DNA of 64,000 nucleotides from Lepiota brunneoincarnata (taxonomy: Eukaryota > Basidiomycota > Agaricomycetes > Agaricales > Agaricaceae): the NCBI GenBank assembly GCA_023014365.1, contig JAEBUN010000025.1, forward strand, positions 434,001-498,000, written 5' to 3'. The notes beneath the pieces are model-generated. The model was not told the origin of the DNA, made no database searches, and saw only the letters and a list, made by a program, of their open reading frames with translations. Both the position numbers and the translations under genes were made by a program. The first letter of the stretch is position 1. Every line of letters begins with the position of its first letter. Below are positions 21,015 through 31,743 of this stretch, one piece after another.

Positions 21015-22763
21015 TTAAGTACGTTTGGTGTGGGAGTGAAGTTGTCTTTGGTTGGTTCTGGTGGGTTCCTGTTCTTTCTGGAGGATTCCATGAGCTTCTT
21101 TATACTTGGTTAAGTATTCTTCAGCATTTGTATGAAGTGTTTCATCAGTGATCCATTCGTTCTCCGTGTGGGAGTATCCTTTCCATTTGACGTAGTATTG
21201 GAGTTTTCCGTGGTGTTGGCGGTGATTTAGAATGGCTTCTATTTCGTATTCTTCTTCTTCATTGATGATGTCTGGTGGTGGTGGAGTCGGGTAAGATCCG
21301 TATGCTTCTGTTTTGGTATATGGGGTTAGAAGGTTTCTGTGGAATATTGGGTGTATTTTCCATTTGATCGGAAGTTTTAGTTTGTAGGTGAGTGGTGATA
21401 AGACTTCTGAGATAAGGAAGGGTCCTAGTCGTTTTGGGGATATTTTGTTGGAAATGAAGGGGAGTTTGAGGTTTTTGGCTTCTAGCCATACTTTTTGACG
21501 TGTTTCAAGGGGTTTGACAGTTCTTCTGGTTCTTTGTTTCATAATATCGGCGGAGAGTTGATGTGCCGCATGTGCTTCTTTTCTGGCATCATCAAGGAGT
21601 CTGATGCGTTTGTCTACTGATGGAAAGTTTGATGTTTCCATTACTGTGGGTATCAGTGGAGGGTTGTATCCCATGATTAGTTCAAATGGGGATTTCTGCC
21701 TTGAGGCATGTATTTTGGAATTGTGTGCAAATTCAGCGATAGGGAGGGTTTCTGACCAGTCAAGAGGGTTTCTGGTGCAGTATATGGCGAGGTAGGTTTC
21801 GATTTCCTGATTGTATCGTTCAGTGGAACCATCTGTCTGGGGATGGTATGCGGCTGAGAATGCCTGTTGGATGTTTAAACGTTTGGCTAGTTGTCGAAGA
21901 GAGTTGGCGGCAAATCTGGGGTCTCGATCTGATATGATTTTATCAGGTAATCCGAATCTGGTGAAGACTTTTTCTATTAATAGTTGTCCGATGTCGTTGG
22001 CGTTTGATTGATCTGAGGTTGGGATGAAAATTACCCCCTTCGTAAGGCTGTGGTCCACCACGGACAATATCACATTGTGGCCGGCGCTAGGCGGTAGACC
22101 GGTGATAAGATCCCATGAGATCTGGGCGAATGGGCATTTAGATGTTGGTGGAGGAATCGGTTGGGTCGGTGCGCGATCCGGTCTGCGTATGATTTTATGT
22201 TGCTGGCACTCTGGACAGCCTTTGACGTAGTTTTTTATGAACATTGACATTCCTGGCCAATATAATTCTTTCTTAGCAAGGCGGTACGTTTCCTGTTCTC
22301 CAGGGTGACCACATGTAGGGTGGTCGTGGTATCTTGCGATGACATTGCATCTGAGTTGGAGGTCTTCTGGAATGATGACATGTTCTTGGAACGTGAGGAG
22401 TGAACCGTTTGGGGTTGAAATTGTTCCGAAGTCTTTATTGGCGGCATTAGGGTGGGCTTCTTTTAGGAGTTTGAACACTTCGGTGGTTCTAGCGTCGTAT
22501 TTTGGCGATTCTGTGATTCTTTCTTGGAGTTCCATATCGACGGTGGTGATAAAAAGGTGTTCTGGGAGTATTGTGATCAGGTTTTGATCTTCTATGTCAG
22601 CGGTGGCGACAAAGAGGTTGTTCGGAAGCATGGTAACGTCTTCGTTATCGTTGTCCTCATCAGGGATGTGGTCTGGACATCTTGATAGGGCATCTGGTGC
22701 AGGGATCTTTGATCCTGGGATGTGTTCTAATTTGAAGTTGTAGTCAGCGAGGGTCTGGACCCA
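21015..22763 (-). CDS. B2 pol, C-terminal part: integrase and chromodomain
   Basis: This stretch of pol is open. It has the end of RNase H, then the integrase zinc region (HDHPTCGHPGEQET, CPECQQHK), the core with Asp in SWDLITGLP, Asp in SDRDPRF and Glu in TDGSTERYNQEIE, and a C-terminal barrel. A chromodomain follows: EEYEIEAILNHRQ, YYVKWKGYSHTENEW, and a helix with EEYLTKYKEAHG. Chromodomains of this class bind histone tails and steer insertion to heterochromatin; that is family knowledge. One aromatic position of the cage appears as Trp/Ile in EWI. It is preceded by a stop shared with B1 at 22764-22766. Confidence 0.88.
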   Translation of the reverse strand, partial: WVQTLADYNFKLEHIPGSKIPAPDALSRCPDHIPDEDNDNEDVTMLPNNLFVATADIEDQNLITILPEHLFITTVDMELQERITESPKYDARTTEVFKLLKEAHPNAANKDFGTISTPNGSLLTFQEHVIIPEDLQLRCNVIARYHDHPTCGHPGEQETYRLAKKELYWPGMSMFIKNYVKGCPECQQHKIIRRPDRAPTQPIPPPTSKCPFAQISWDLITGLPPSAGHNVILSVVDHSLTKGVIFIPTSDQSNANDIGQLLIEKVFTRFGLPDKIISDRDPRFAANSLRQLAKRLNIQQAFSAAYHPQTDGSTERYNQEIETYLAIYCTRNPLDWSETLPIAEFAHNSKIHASRQKSPFELIMGYNPPLIPTVMETSNFPSVDKRIRLLDDARKEAHAAHQLSADIMKQRTRRTVKPLETRQKVWLEAKNLKLPFISNKISPKRLGPFLISEVLSPLTYKLKLPIKWKIHPIFHRNLLTPYTKTEAYGSYPTPPPPDIINEEEEYEIEAILNHRQHHGKLQYYVKWKGYSHTENEWITDETLHTNAEEYLTKYKEAHGILQKEQEPTRTNQRQLHSHTKRT

Positions 22764-24866
22764 TCATGCTTGTCTGCAATTGATTTTCTGGGGTTTGCAC
22801 CAGTATGTTAGGTTTTGGTGGTCTGTTCTGATACGGACGGTGTGGGGACTGCCGAGGAGGTAGTGGTGCCATTCTTCGAGAGCTCGGATAATAGCGAGGA
22901 GTTCCCTGTCATAGATGTCGTAATTGCGTTCCGCTGGTCCGAACGTCTTTGAATAGAATGATACGGGTTTCCGTATTCCGTTGATGTCGTATTGATATAG
23001 GACAGCTCCTGATGCAAATTTAGAAGCATTGGCTTCTATTTCGAAGGGTTTTGTGGAGTCGGGCATGAGGAGTACCAGTTCTTTTAGGAATTTGTTTTTG
23101 AGTGTTTCGAACGCTTTTTGTTGTTCTTCTTTCCATTCGAATTTGTTTGATTTGGAAAGGAGTTGGTTCAGGGGTTTGGTATGGTGGGAATAGCTTCGGA
23201 TGAACTTCCGGTAGAAGTTACAAAATCCGATGAATTTCCAAACATGTCAGACTGTTTTTGGTACTGGCCAGTCTTCTATTCCCTTGAGTTTTCCAGGATC
23301 CATTTTGATCTCGTCTGGCATGATGATCATGCCGAGATACTCGAGTCGTTGTTTGTTGAACTTGCATTTCTCCGTTTTGAGGTAGAGGTCGTTTTCCTGC
23401 AGGATTTGCAGTACTTTTTCCGTAAGTCGGTCAGTTTCTTCTTGGGTTTTACCGTAGATTAGGATATCATCCATGTAGATGATGATTCCTCCTTTCTCCA
23501 TTATTTCGGAGAATAGCGTGTCCATCATATGTTGGAACATTGCGGGACTATTGCAAAGTCCGAAGAACATAACAGTTGGTTCGAAAAGACCCATAGGAGT
23601 CTTGAACGCTGCTTTCCATTGGTCGCCATCTTTGATTCTGACGTTATTGTATCCTAGGCGGACGTCGAGTTTGGTGAAGTATTTAGCTCCTTTGAGTTTA
23701 TCCATGATAGAAGAAATCATGGGGATTGGGTAAGCGTTTTTGATGGTGTGATCATTTAGATAACGATAGTCTTGGCAGGGTCGGAGGTCTCCTCCTTTCT
23801 TGGCAACGAAGAAGAAGGGTGATGCCATAGGGGATTTTGAGGGGCGGATGTAACCTTTTCGGAGGTTTTCGTCTATAAATTCTTTCAGCGCTTTTTCTTC
23901 AGCAGGTGCCACTTGATAAGGTTTCATTGATTTTGCTTCGAATGTCGGTTTTAGTTCGATTTTGTGATCAAACATTCTTGATGGTGGGAATCATTCAGAG
24001 GCTTTCTTGTTGAATATTCTGGCCCATCGGGCAAATCTCCGAGGGATCTCAGGTGGTTCTTTGTTTGATTCTGGTTGTTTTCCTTTTTGGTTTGCCAATT
24101 TTGTCAAGTTGTGTTGCTCATTGTGGAGCGTTGTGGCATGTGTAGCTTTGGCATTTACTTCTAATGGGGTTAGAAGCATTGGGTTCATTTCTCTTTCTAA
24201 GGAGAAAGTATTGAGGTCAACGTTTGACAGGTTGACGTATTCTTCAGGGTTTTCCTTGGGTTGAGAGGTCTTTCCAGCCATTATGTCCATGGCGATGGAG
24301 TTGAGTTCGACAGGTCGTCGTAGGGTTCTGAGGAGTTTGGAAAAGTCTTGGTGATCAATTTGTGGTTTCCAAGAAAACGTCTTGGTTCTCCAGTTGATGT
24401 CAGGATTGTATTGTTCCAGCCAGGGAAATCCGATGATGAGGTCTTTCTCACCAGTGTTTGTGACATATGCTTCTAGCGTGCAATCTCTTCCATTGATGAT
24501 GGTTCTGATTTTGATGTATTTATGGATCTTGCCATGTTGATTATCAGTTCCGTCAACGTTACTGAGTGGAATTGGTTGGTCCAGCCGTTTGGTTTGATAA
24601 CCATGTCATTCAACGACTTTGTGGGAGATGAAGTTCCCTTGAGCTCCTGAGTCTATCAGGGCGGTGATGGCCACGGGTTTTGATGTCCGTTCACTCCAAA
24701 TCTCGATGGGTAAGAAAAGGGATCGTTTATTTGGGGATAGTCGTAATTGTACAGAGTTTATCGAGAAAATGTCCTTCTGGGAGTGAGAGTATGAAATGTC
24801 CTTCTGAGTTCTGGAACGTGCAGGGGCACATCTGTCAACAGCATTCCTTTTTAAAAATCCTGGAAT
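22764..24866 (-). pseudogene. B2 pol, N-terminal part: protease-RT-RNase H with stops
   Basis: Protease with ALIDSGAQGNF, RT with [13 protein letters not shown], active site [10 protein letters not shown], thumb ending FCNFYRKF, RNase H with EIEANASKF, where the first catalytic Asp region reads EAN rather than EAD. In-frame TGA codons are at 24606-24608, 23991-23993, 23247-23249 and 22764-22766. At the first three, B1 has CGA (Arg), so each is one C-to-T change. The frame overlaps the end of gag and is -1 to it at GGATTTTTAA. Confidence 0.88.
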
Positions 24867-26572
24867 GGACACATCTCCGGGTCCTCGGCTAGCGCGGAAT
24901 GGAGTTCTTGTTGGAGTTCAGGGTCAAGATCATCGACCATTTGGCGCATCTGAGATGCGACTTCTGCGACGGCAAGGGAATACTTGCGTTGCAGTGATTG
25001 TTGGGCGTTCCGGTTTGGAATTCTGGGGCGAGTGTTTTGTTGTCCAGGAAAGGGACGGTTGGGGTTTCTCACAGGATGAGGGGGATTGGTGCACATTCCT
25101 GGGAAGCGTCTAGCTGGCGGTGGTTGAGGGCATTTGCTAACCCAATGATCTTTGGCTCCACATCGGAAGCATTCCTGGTTTTGGTATGATTTCATTTGTT
25201 GTCTGGTGACAATGGCATCTAACTCCAACGGTTCTTGTGCGGAGTTTTCCTCAGTATATTCCGGTTGTGGGATTTTGGGGTAAGGATCTTCGAATCCTTC
25301 TTCTATTGTGACATGGTCTACTTCCATGGCATGTGGGTCGCGTGGAGTGAATCGTGGAGCGTTGCTCCTCTGGTAGAATTGTGCGTAGGGCACGTTGTTG
25401 TTTGGACGGCTTGGTCCACGGTTGGGTTGGTATTGGTTCCTCTGGGGAAATGTATTTCTGGGGGTGCTGTAGAGGGCATTGATTTGGCGGAAATTGTCAT
25501 CGAGTTTATTGGCTCGGGTGTACCAAGTGGTGATAGTTGTCAGAGGGTTTTCCGATTCGTCGATTTTCATGGCAATGCGATGGTCGATTGCCTTGCAGTA
25601 TAGATTGATCAATGTGCGATCTTCGTTTAGTCCGGATTGTCGGACAAGTTCTTTGAACTGAGCGTTGAACTCGGTCATTGGTTTGCCTGCTTGGTGCAGG
25701 GTTTGAAGTCGGGTATGCGCGTACGCATGTTCGTCTGCTGGGGTGAAGTCGGCTCTAAGTCGAGCGGTGAAGTTGTCCCATGACTCCATGGCTATGGGTT
25801 GCCCTTGTTGAGTTTGAGCATTTCTCTCGTGGAGGTATTGTCTAGCCCAGGCTTGGGCATCTCCTGATTGCATTGTTGAAAGGACGAATAGGGTCCTAGC
25901 AAGGTCGGTGTTGTAAGTGGTCGCATTAGCGAGCATGTAAACTTCACATTGGAAGTTCCAATCTTCGAATAGTCTTCTAGTTCCATCGAAGGCGATGGGT
26001 TTGAGGAGTCCTAACTCCTTTGGGGATTGTGCAGCGGCCATTGTTTGTAGTTGTCTGGGTGGCAGCAGCGGTGGTGTGGGAGGTGCTGGTAGGGCTAAGG
26101 GTTGTTTGTCAGGTTCTGATTGGTTGTCGTCTGTGATGTAGACGTCTGAGTCGTTATCGATTGGGGTTTTTCCTTGGTTGAGTTCAACAAAGGCTTCGTG
26201 TCTTGAGAGAAGGTTTTCTTCAGAACCTGTAAGTTCTCTCGGTTGTTGTACGGCTTGTTGAAGTCGTTCAAGTTTGTATGGGGAAAGTTGGTTTGCGACA
26301 ATATCGCGTTTTTCTTGTTCTTCGCATTGTCTTTGTCTTTCGGCTAATGCGGCTGAGAAACTTGACGATGTTGTTGGGACTAGCTGAGTAGATGTTGATG
26401 CACGTGGTTAGGGTGAATCAAATGGGGATGGAGGATAGAATGGGGATGATGTCTGGGTGGGGATGGGGTTTCTTCTGGGATCTGGGTTTTGGGTTCCTGA
26501 TCCTGAGATTCTGCTTCTCGATTTGGGAGGGGGTGATGGGGATTCTTGGGCCGAGAACTTCTTTGGAGGCAT
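24851..26572 (-). pseudogene. B2 gag with one stop (574 codons)
   Basis: The frame begins MPPKKFSAQESP at 26572 and runs to TAA at 24851-24853. One in-frame TAA at 26408-26410 (codon 55) interrupts it; the next Met is at 26041. After a Pro/Ser-rich start and a charged helical stretch comes the Ty3-type capsid (LFEDWNFQCEVYML, MTEFNAQFKELVRQSGL), a Pro/Arg/Asn-rich linker, the knuckle CFRCGAKDHWVSKCPQ and a tail ending PFQDF. It makes the particle shell. The stop is early, so a shorter product from 26041 is possible. Confidence 0.85.
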
Positions 26573-26860
26573 GGTGATATTTGTCTAGCGATCAATTATC
26601 GCTAGAAGTATGAAGAATTGGGTGGCAATTATGGATATTCCTGAATATAGGTTCCACGATCTGACGACACAGCAGTGACAGGGGCACGTGATGCATTCGA
26701 GTTCTAGAGTGATGATTTGGTAGGCGATGAGGGTGGCGGTAGAAGTGAAAACGAAAATGAGTAGGTAAGCCAGATCTTCTGGTGGGGAGAGGTTGAAGGA
26801 CGTAGCAATGGCTACACAGAGAGGTGGTTTTCTTTCGTACGTTGTTTTGAACGACCAGGG
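26573..26860 (-). other. B2 leader, part next to gag
   Basis: Untranslated leader of B2 between gag and the C1 insertion. Its other part is 43334-43421, beyond C1. The bases CAGGG at 26856-26860 and 43334-43338 are the C1 target copy. No coding sense is seen. Confidence 0.75.
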
Positions 26861-27549
26861 TGTTATGAACAGTTCAGACCGGGAGGAACAAGAATTACTG
26901 TTCGACTTTACAAGATGGGTACAGGAAACTACGGACCAACTACGGGCACAAGAATACGAAGACGAGGAAGGGGAATACTACACTGCCATGCAGGACCTGG
27001 CGAGAGAAGCAGGAATGGAGATAACCTTGGAGGATATATTGGAATACCCCGAGGACGAGGAAGATAACCATGGATCAACCGATCCAACCTCCGATACGGA
27101 TGGAAGAATGGAGAGCAAGAATGGAGAAGACTCCATGGAGATACAATCGGGAGAAGGAGATTATGAGTCAGAGGAAAGCGATGGAACATCGCACAGCAGT
27201 AGCGAGGATACTGACTCATTGTAATATAAATAACGCTAGGATGCCATCAGCCAGGATGTGCATCATGGTCAGGACTGCGCACGACCAGTAGAACAGCCAA
27301 GTAACCTATAACGAGTATATAGCATCTCATAGGTATATAAGGCCTGTACAAGTAGAGATTAAAGCCTTAAGCTTTAATCTTGTTAACAGCGGTCGTTTAC
27401 CTCTCTGCCCTAACTTGGCGTCTTCCCTCGTTATCTCATTGAGCGCGATCCACTAAGCTCTATAAGGCCAACTGTCTCGGACACCTTGTAGAGTGATTGA
27501 AGGCCGTCTCCAGTTATCCTCGGATACAGAAGGAGCACGGATCATAACA
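26861..27549 (+). repeat. 5' LTR of C1
   Basis: TGTTATGAACAG ... GGATCATAACA. It has a TATATAA box (27334-27340) and, 35 nt downstream, AAGCTTTAATCT (27369-27380) inside a small hairpin GATTAAAGC-loop-GCTTTAATC. The U3 part contains an open acidic reading frame ending TAA at 27222-27224. Confidence 0.96.
27369..27380 (+). promoter_or_regulatory. predicted transcript start and self-primer of C1
   Basis: AAGCTTTAATCT is the exact complement of the primer site at 27552-27563 and sits where a transcript directed by the TATA box would begin. In Tf1-type elements the first 11 nt of the RNA fold onto the primer site and, after RNase H cleavage, prime synthesis. Confidence 0.65.
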
Positions 27550-27551
27550 TT

Positions 27552-27563
27552 AGATTAAAGCTT
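27552..27563 (+). promoter_or_regulatory. primer-binding site of C1, self-priming type
   Basis: AGATTAAAGCTT lies 2 nt after the LTR end and pairs over 12 nt with 27369-27380. It lacks the TGG start of a tRNA primer site. C2 has the same site at 38578-38589. Confidence 0.7.
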
Positions 27564-27589
27564 CCTTTGGACAACCTCCATCGTACACC

Positions 27590-27876
27590 CCGTGGTATCG
27601 GTACGCCTTGTCGCTACCCTTCCACACCGGCAGACGATACGCTTTATCGCTATCCGAGTGCCAACCGTATCTGACGACACGCCTTGTCGCTGTCCGGTGA
27701 TACACCCCCGTAGAGCAGGCCACCATACCCTCTGCACCCTTGGTCAGACGCACCGAAAGCGTTGATAGGTCATCCACACCTTTAAGTGTTGATTGGGATA
27801 ACGCACCCGTAAGCGTTGTATACAGGTCATCCGCACCTTCAAGCGTTGATTGGGATAACGCACCCGCAAGCGTTGT
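27590..27876 (+). repeat. repeats in the C1 leader
   Basis: Three copies of ACGCYTTRTCGCTRYCC start at 27603, 27639 and 27679. Then come two copies of GATTGGGATAACGCACCCG followed by AAGCGTTGT (from about 27787 and 27847). The second set lies in the start of the 27740 reading frame, where it encodes two SVDWDNAP repeats. Confidence 0.75.
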
Positions 27877-29506
27877 TTATTCACCCTCACCCTCACCTTC
27901 GACTTCTTCCCTCTTCACCCTGTCTACAAACCGAAACGACCCCCTTGCCACCGACTACGAAGAATCCAACAGTTCTGACTGGTCGACAACCGACTCCGAA
28001 CCCGACCTCACACCCCCTCCACCACGGACCCTAAAAAGAAAACAAAACCTATACCCCTCACTCGTTCACCCTCTGGTTCCGCACCGTACCCTACACAACC
28101 TACCGAGAGAGTTCAACGTCGAACAGAAGACCCAGGATACCCAGCACCCCCAGCATCAGTTCTTCAATCCCTACCTAAACAACCACCACCTGAAAGAACT
28201 GCCACCTCTACCCGCTCAAAGCTCGGGGAGCCGATTCATAGAACATCTACCCCATCCTCCGGTCCTCAACCCTCAACAAGTACAAGAACTAGCGACAACA
28301 CTTCGCAACAGAAACCCCCAAGAACATTCTCACCCCTCACATCACCACTTGGATCACCGGTACACTCACCGCCTCGATCCAGTTCCCCTGTACAATCCGA
28401 ACCATCCGAAGTTAGCCCCACTACCGGGTCTATTCACACTTCCGACGAGGAATCCACAACCTCTGACATTAACAATATGGCCTCCTCCGCAAAAATCAAT
28501 ACACCCCCAACCTTTAATGGAGAGACCGACTACTTCCGCCTCTGGAAGGATGCAGTACAACTATATATCGATGCAAAGCCAGGAGCCTTTTCCGATGACA
28601 AGACCAAGATACAATTCGCCCTTTCATACATGTCCACCGGCCCCGCCGCAACATGGAGAGGAGCATTCTTGGAATCAAACAAAGAACTCGATGGAAGCCA
28701 GACCCTTCCGACATGGAAGAAATTTCTCGAAGGACTCGATACATCCTTCGCCCCAAACAATGTCCCCGCCGATGCAATGGACAGAATCCGCCACCTCAAA
28801 CAGAATGGACGATATATCGATGATTACATATCCCAGTTCCAGATACTCACCTACCAGGCCGACCTTGGAGATGGAGTGGCGGCGGTCAACTATTTCAAGA
28901 ACGGGCTGGATCGCCCCGTCGCAATCAAGACAATTAGCCTCAATCCAGGAAACAAACTCAGCGACTGGTTCAAGCAAGCTCGAACAGCATATCAAATACT
29001 ACAAACTCAACGCGACTATATGCAAACTCGAGGAACTCCCTCGTTTCCAACGACTTCGCGCACTCGCCCATTTAAAGGGAAAAGAAATGCTTTTACGCGC
29101 CGTGTCCCACTGCCCTATCAAGCAACAGACCCTAACGCAATGGATATTGACCAACTCGCCGAAGCAGTCTACAACCTCGACTTTGAGGACGAGCCAGATC
29201 TACTCGCCGAGGAAGCTGATGAAGATGAGGAGACCGAAGAAGACAGACTCCACCAGTTGGTACAAGAACGCACCCGCAAAGCCCTCAATGCAATCCTCAC
29301 GGACACCCAAAGAAAGGATCTCAAGGAAAAGAGATGCTTCAACTGCCGCAAGACTGGACACTTTGCCCGCGAATGCCCCACCAAGAAGACAATATATCGC
29401 CGATCCGAATTACCCCGCAATTTGGATGCCAGAAACCGGTCAAATGCGATATCCAGAAGAAGACAAGCAAGTTATAGGAAGAAGAATTCCCTATACAACA
29501 TACTAG
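27740..29506 (+). CDS. C1 upstream/overlapping frame (588 aa), status uncertain
   Basis: This ORF starts upstream of gag and overlaps it by about 1 kb in another frame. The first 100 residues look like protein (two SVDWDNAP repeats, then Ser/Asp-rich DSEPDLTPPPP). Beyond about 28000 the gag frame looks more natural: it is open upstream of the gag Met from about 27985 and encodes a Pro/Ser/Thr-rich, Asp/Glu-containing segment joining straight to MASSAKINTP. So the true gag may start here at 27740 and change frame near 27990-28030 by splicing or frameshift, and the rest of this ORF would be chance. C2 has the same arrangement. Confidence 0.35.
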   Translation: MVRRTESVDRSSTPLSVDWDNAPVSVVYRSSAPSSVDWDNAPASVVYSPSPSPSTSSLFTLSTNRNDPLATDYEESNSSDWSTTDSEPDLTPPPPRTLKRKQNLYPSLVHPLVPHRTLHNLPREFNVEQKTQDTQHPQHQFFNPYLNNHHLKELPPLPAQSSGSRFIEHLPHPPVLNPQQVQELATTLRNRNPQEHSHPSHHHLDHRYTHRLDPVPLYNPNHPKLAPLPGLFTLPTRNPQPLTLTIWPPPQKSIHPQPLMERPTTSASGRMQYNYISMQSQEPFPMTRPRYNSPFHTCPPAPPQHGEEHSWNQTKNSMEARPFRHGRNFSKDSIHPSPQTMSPPMQWTESATSNRMDDISMITYPSSRYSPTRPTLEMEWRRSTISRTGWIAPSQSRQLASIQETNSATGSSKLEQHIKYYKLNATICKLEELPRFQRLRALAHLKGKEMLLRAVSHCPIKQQTLTQWILTNSPKQSTTSTLRTSQIYSPRKLMKMRRPKKTDSTSWYKNAPAKPSMQSSRTPKERISRKRDASTAARLDTLPANAPPRRQYIADPNYPAIWMPETGQMRYPEEDKQVIGRRIPYTTY

Positions 29507-29601
29507 AAGATGCAACCGACGAAGAAGTCGAGGACATCTACGAACATTTTGCAAATGAATCCAACCACCCAGATGCCCCTCTGGTTAAGGATTTTGCCTA
29601 A
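28477..29601 (+). CDS. C1 gag (at least 374 aa), intact
   Basis: Capsid-type Gag: FNGETDYFRLWKDAVQLYI, a conserved helix with TWKKFLEGLDTSF, and FKNGLDRPVA, the layout of Ty3 Gag. An acidic stretch (about 230-255), then the knuckle CFNCRKTGHFARECP (CX2CX4HX4C) near residue 297 follows. It ends KDFA* at 29599-29601. The Met at 28477 is the first in frame, but the frame is open about 490 nt further up without a Met, so the N-terminus may be longer. Just before the stop the sequence GGATTTT lets ribosomes slip into pol (-1). Confidence 0.92.
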   Translation: MASSAKINTPPTFNGETDYFRLWKDAVQLYIDAKPGAFSDDKTKIQFALSYMSTGPAATWRGAFLESNKELDGSQTLPTWKKFLEGLDTSFAPNNVPADAMDRIRHLKQNGRYIDDYISQFQILTYQADLGDGVAAVNYFKNGLDRPVAIKTISLNPGNKLSDWFKQARTAYQILQTQRDYMQTRGTPSFPTTSRTRPFKGKRNAFTRRVPLPYQATDPNAMDIDQLAEAVYNLDFEDEPDLLAEEADEDEETEEDRLHQLVQERTRKALNAILTDTQRKDLKEKRCFNCRKTGHFARECPTKKTIYRRSELPRNLDARNRSNAISRRRQASYRKKNSLYNILEDATDEEVEDIYEHFANESNHPDAPLVKDFA

Positions 29602-31045
29602 GGAGACTAGCCACCACGTCTAGCCCTCCACAAAGACCTCCTTCCCTTTCCTATTCACAAAATGATATTAATGTTGTAAAGTTACAGGAATCGTCAGCAC
29701 GCGTAATACATCTACCCTGTCGAATCCGAAAACACAAGTTCACTAAGGAAGGACCCGAAAGCGTGGAACTACTCGCCCTACTCGACTCAGGAGCAGCAGG
29801 AAACTTCATTGACCCCGGAATGGTCAAACAACATTCATTCAAAACAACACCCCTCGATCGACCCATCGAAGTACGAAATGCCGATGGATCTGTTAACGAA
29901 AATGGAACAGCCACCCACTACACGACCCTCAACCTAACAGTTAACGGGAAGAATATGGAGATCAAACCAAAAGTAGTCTCCCTCGGAAGCCCAAGACTCA
30001 TCCTTGGATTCCCTTGGCTCGCAGAACACAACCCAGACATCGACTGGGATGCCAAACAACTACGCTGGAGAAACGAACGTTGGGACAACACTATATTCCG
30101 AGAACTCATCCAATCCATGGAACCCGATTGGATCTACAACGACCAACTCAACCACATCTCCACACTAGAGCCCACAAGCTTCGAAGAAATCAACTTCAAA
30201 GCCTCCGCATCACAATTCCTCGCCGTACAACACGGAGAAAAGAAAAACGACGACCCAAGAAAAGTCGTACCCACGGAATTCCACGAATACCTCCCAGTAT
30301 TTAGCAAGAAACAAGCCGAACGATTCCCCCCACAACGACCATGGGATCACAAAATTGAACTCAAGGAATCATTCAAACCAATTGCCATGAAGTCCTACCG
30401 ACTCTCCCTCAATGAAGAAAAGGAACTTGACACGTTCCTAGAAGAAAACCTTCAAAAGGGATACATTCGACCATCCGAATCGCCAATGGCATCACCTTTC
30501 TTCTTCGTAGGAAAGAAAGATGGAAAACTACGCCCCTGTCAAGACTACAGGTACCTCAACGAGCATACCGTCAAAAATGCATACAACCTCCCCCTCATCT
30601 CTCATATTCTCGACAAACTCCGAGGATCAAAATACTTTACCAAACTTGACGTACGAGCAGGATACAACAACATCCGCATACGCAAAGGAGATGAATGGAA
30701 AGGAGCCTTCAGGACACCCCGAGGATTATTCGAACCCACGGTTATGTTCTTTGGAATGTGTAACTCCCCAGCAACATTCCAAACCATGATGGACTCATTA
30801 TTCCGAAAACTTATCGACAACGGAGGAGTAATCGTTTACATGGACGACATCCTCATTCATGCAAAAACAAAACAAGAACTTCGACGCCTCACAAGAGAAG
30901 TACTCAAGATACTCAAAGACAACGATCTATACCTCAAAACCGAGAAATGCGAATTCGAACGACAACGACTCGAATATCTAGGAGTTATTATCACTCCCGA
31001 CTCAGTTTCGATGGACCCAGCAAAGCTCAAAGGCATCGCTGAATG
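29589..31045 (+). CDS. C1 pol, first part: protease and RT, cut by C2
   Basis: The pol frame opens at 29589, overlapping the end of gag in the -1 frame. Protease: LLALLDSGAAGNF (DSG, about 29775) and [35 protein letters not shown], active site VYMDDILIH (about 30837-30863), then YLGVIITPD. It stops at GIAE(W), where C2 entered, and continues at 39295. Without C2 and one GAATG copy the codon GAA-TGG is restored and the frame runs on. No other defect is seen. Confidence 0.95.
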
Positions 31046-31743
31046 TGTTATGATCCGTGCTCCTTCTGTATCCGAGGATAACTGGAGACGGCCTTCAATC
31101 ACTCTACAAGGTGTCCGAGACGGTTGGCCTTATAGAGCTTAGTGGATCGCGCTCAATGAGATAACGAGGGAAGACGCCAAGTTAAGGCAGAGAGTTAAAC
31201 GACCGCTGTTAACAAGATTAAAGCTTAGGGCTTTAATCTCTACTTGTACAGGCCTTATATACCTATGAGGTGCTATATACTCGTTATAGGTTACTTGGCT
31301 GTTCTACTGGTCGTCCGCAGTCCTGACCATGATGCACATCCTGGCTGATGGCATCCTAGTGGTATTTATATTACAATGAGTCAGTTCTCTCGCTACTGCT
31401 GTGCGATGTTCCATCGCTTTCCTCTGACTCATAATCTTCTTCTCCCGATTGTATCTCCATGGAGTCTTCTCCATTCTCGCTCTCCATTCTCTCGGTGCTT
31501 CCATCCGTATCGGAGGTTGGATCGGTTGATCCATGGTTATCTTCCTCGTCCTCGGGGTATTCCAATATATCCTCCAAGGTTATCTCCATTCCTGCTTCTC
31601 TCGCCAGGTCCTGCATGGCGGTGTAGTATTCTCCTTCCTCGTCTTCGTATTCTTGTGCCCGTAGTTGGTCTGTAGTCTCCTGTACCCATCTTGTAAAGTC
31701 GAACAGTAATTCTTGTTCCTTCTGGTCTGGACTGTTCGTAACA
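31046..31743 (-). repeat. 3' LTR of C2
   Basis: Plus-strand ends TGTTATGATCC and TTCGTAACA. It is 9 bp longer than the C1 LTR because of an in-frame STE insertion in the U3 reading frame. The purine tract CGAAGGGGATAA (minus strand) abuts its start. Confidence 0.96.

Noticed and set aside
26793..27224. 143-codon ORF at the C1 5' LTR as a separate gene
   Set aside because: It is the U3 part of the second frame of the third gene; in the 5' LTR it has no upstream part.
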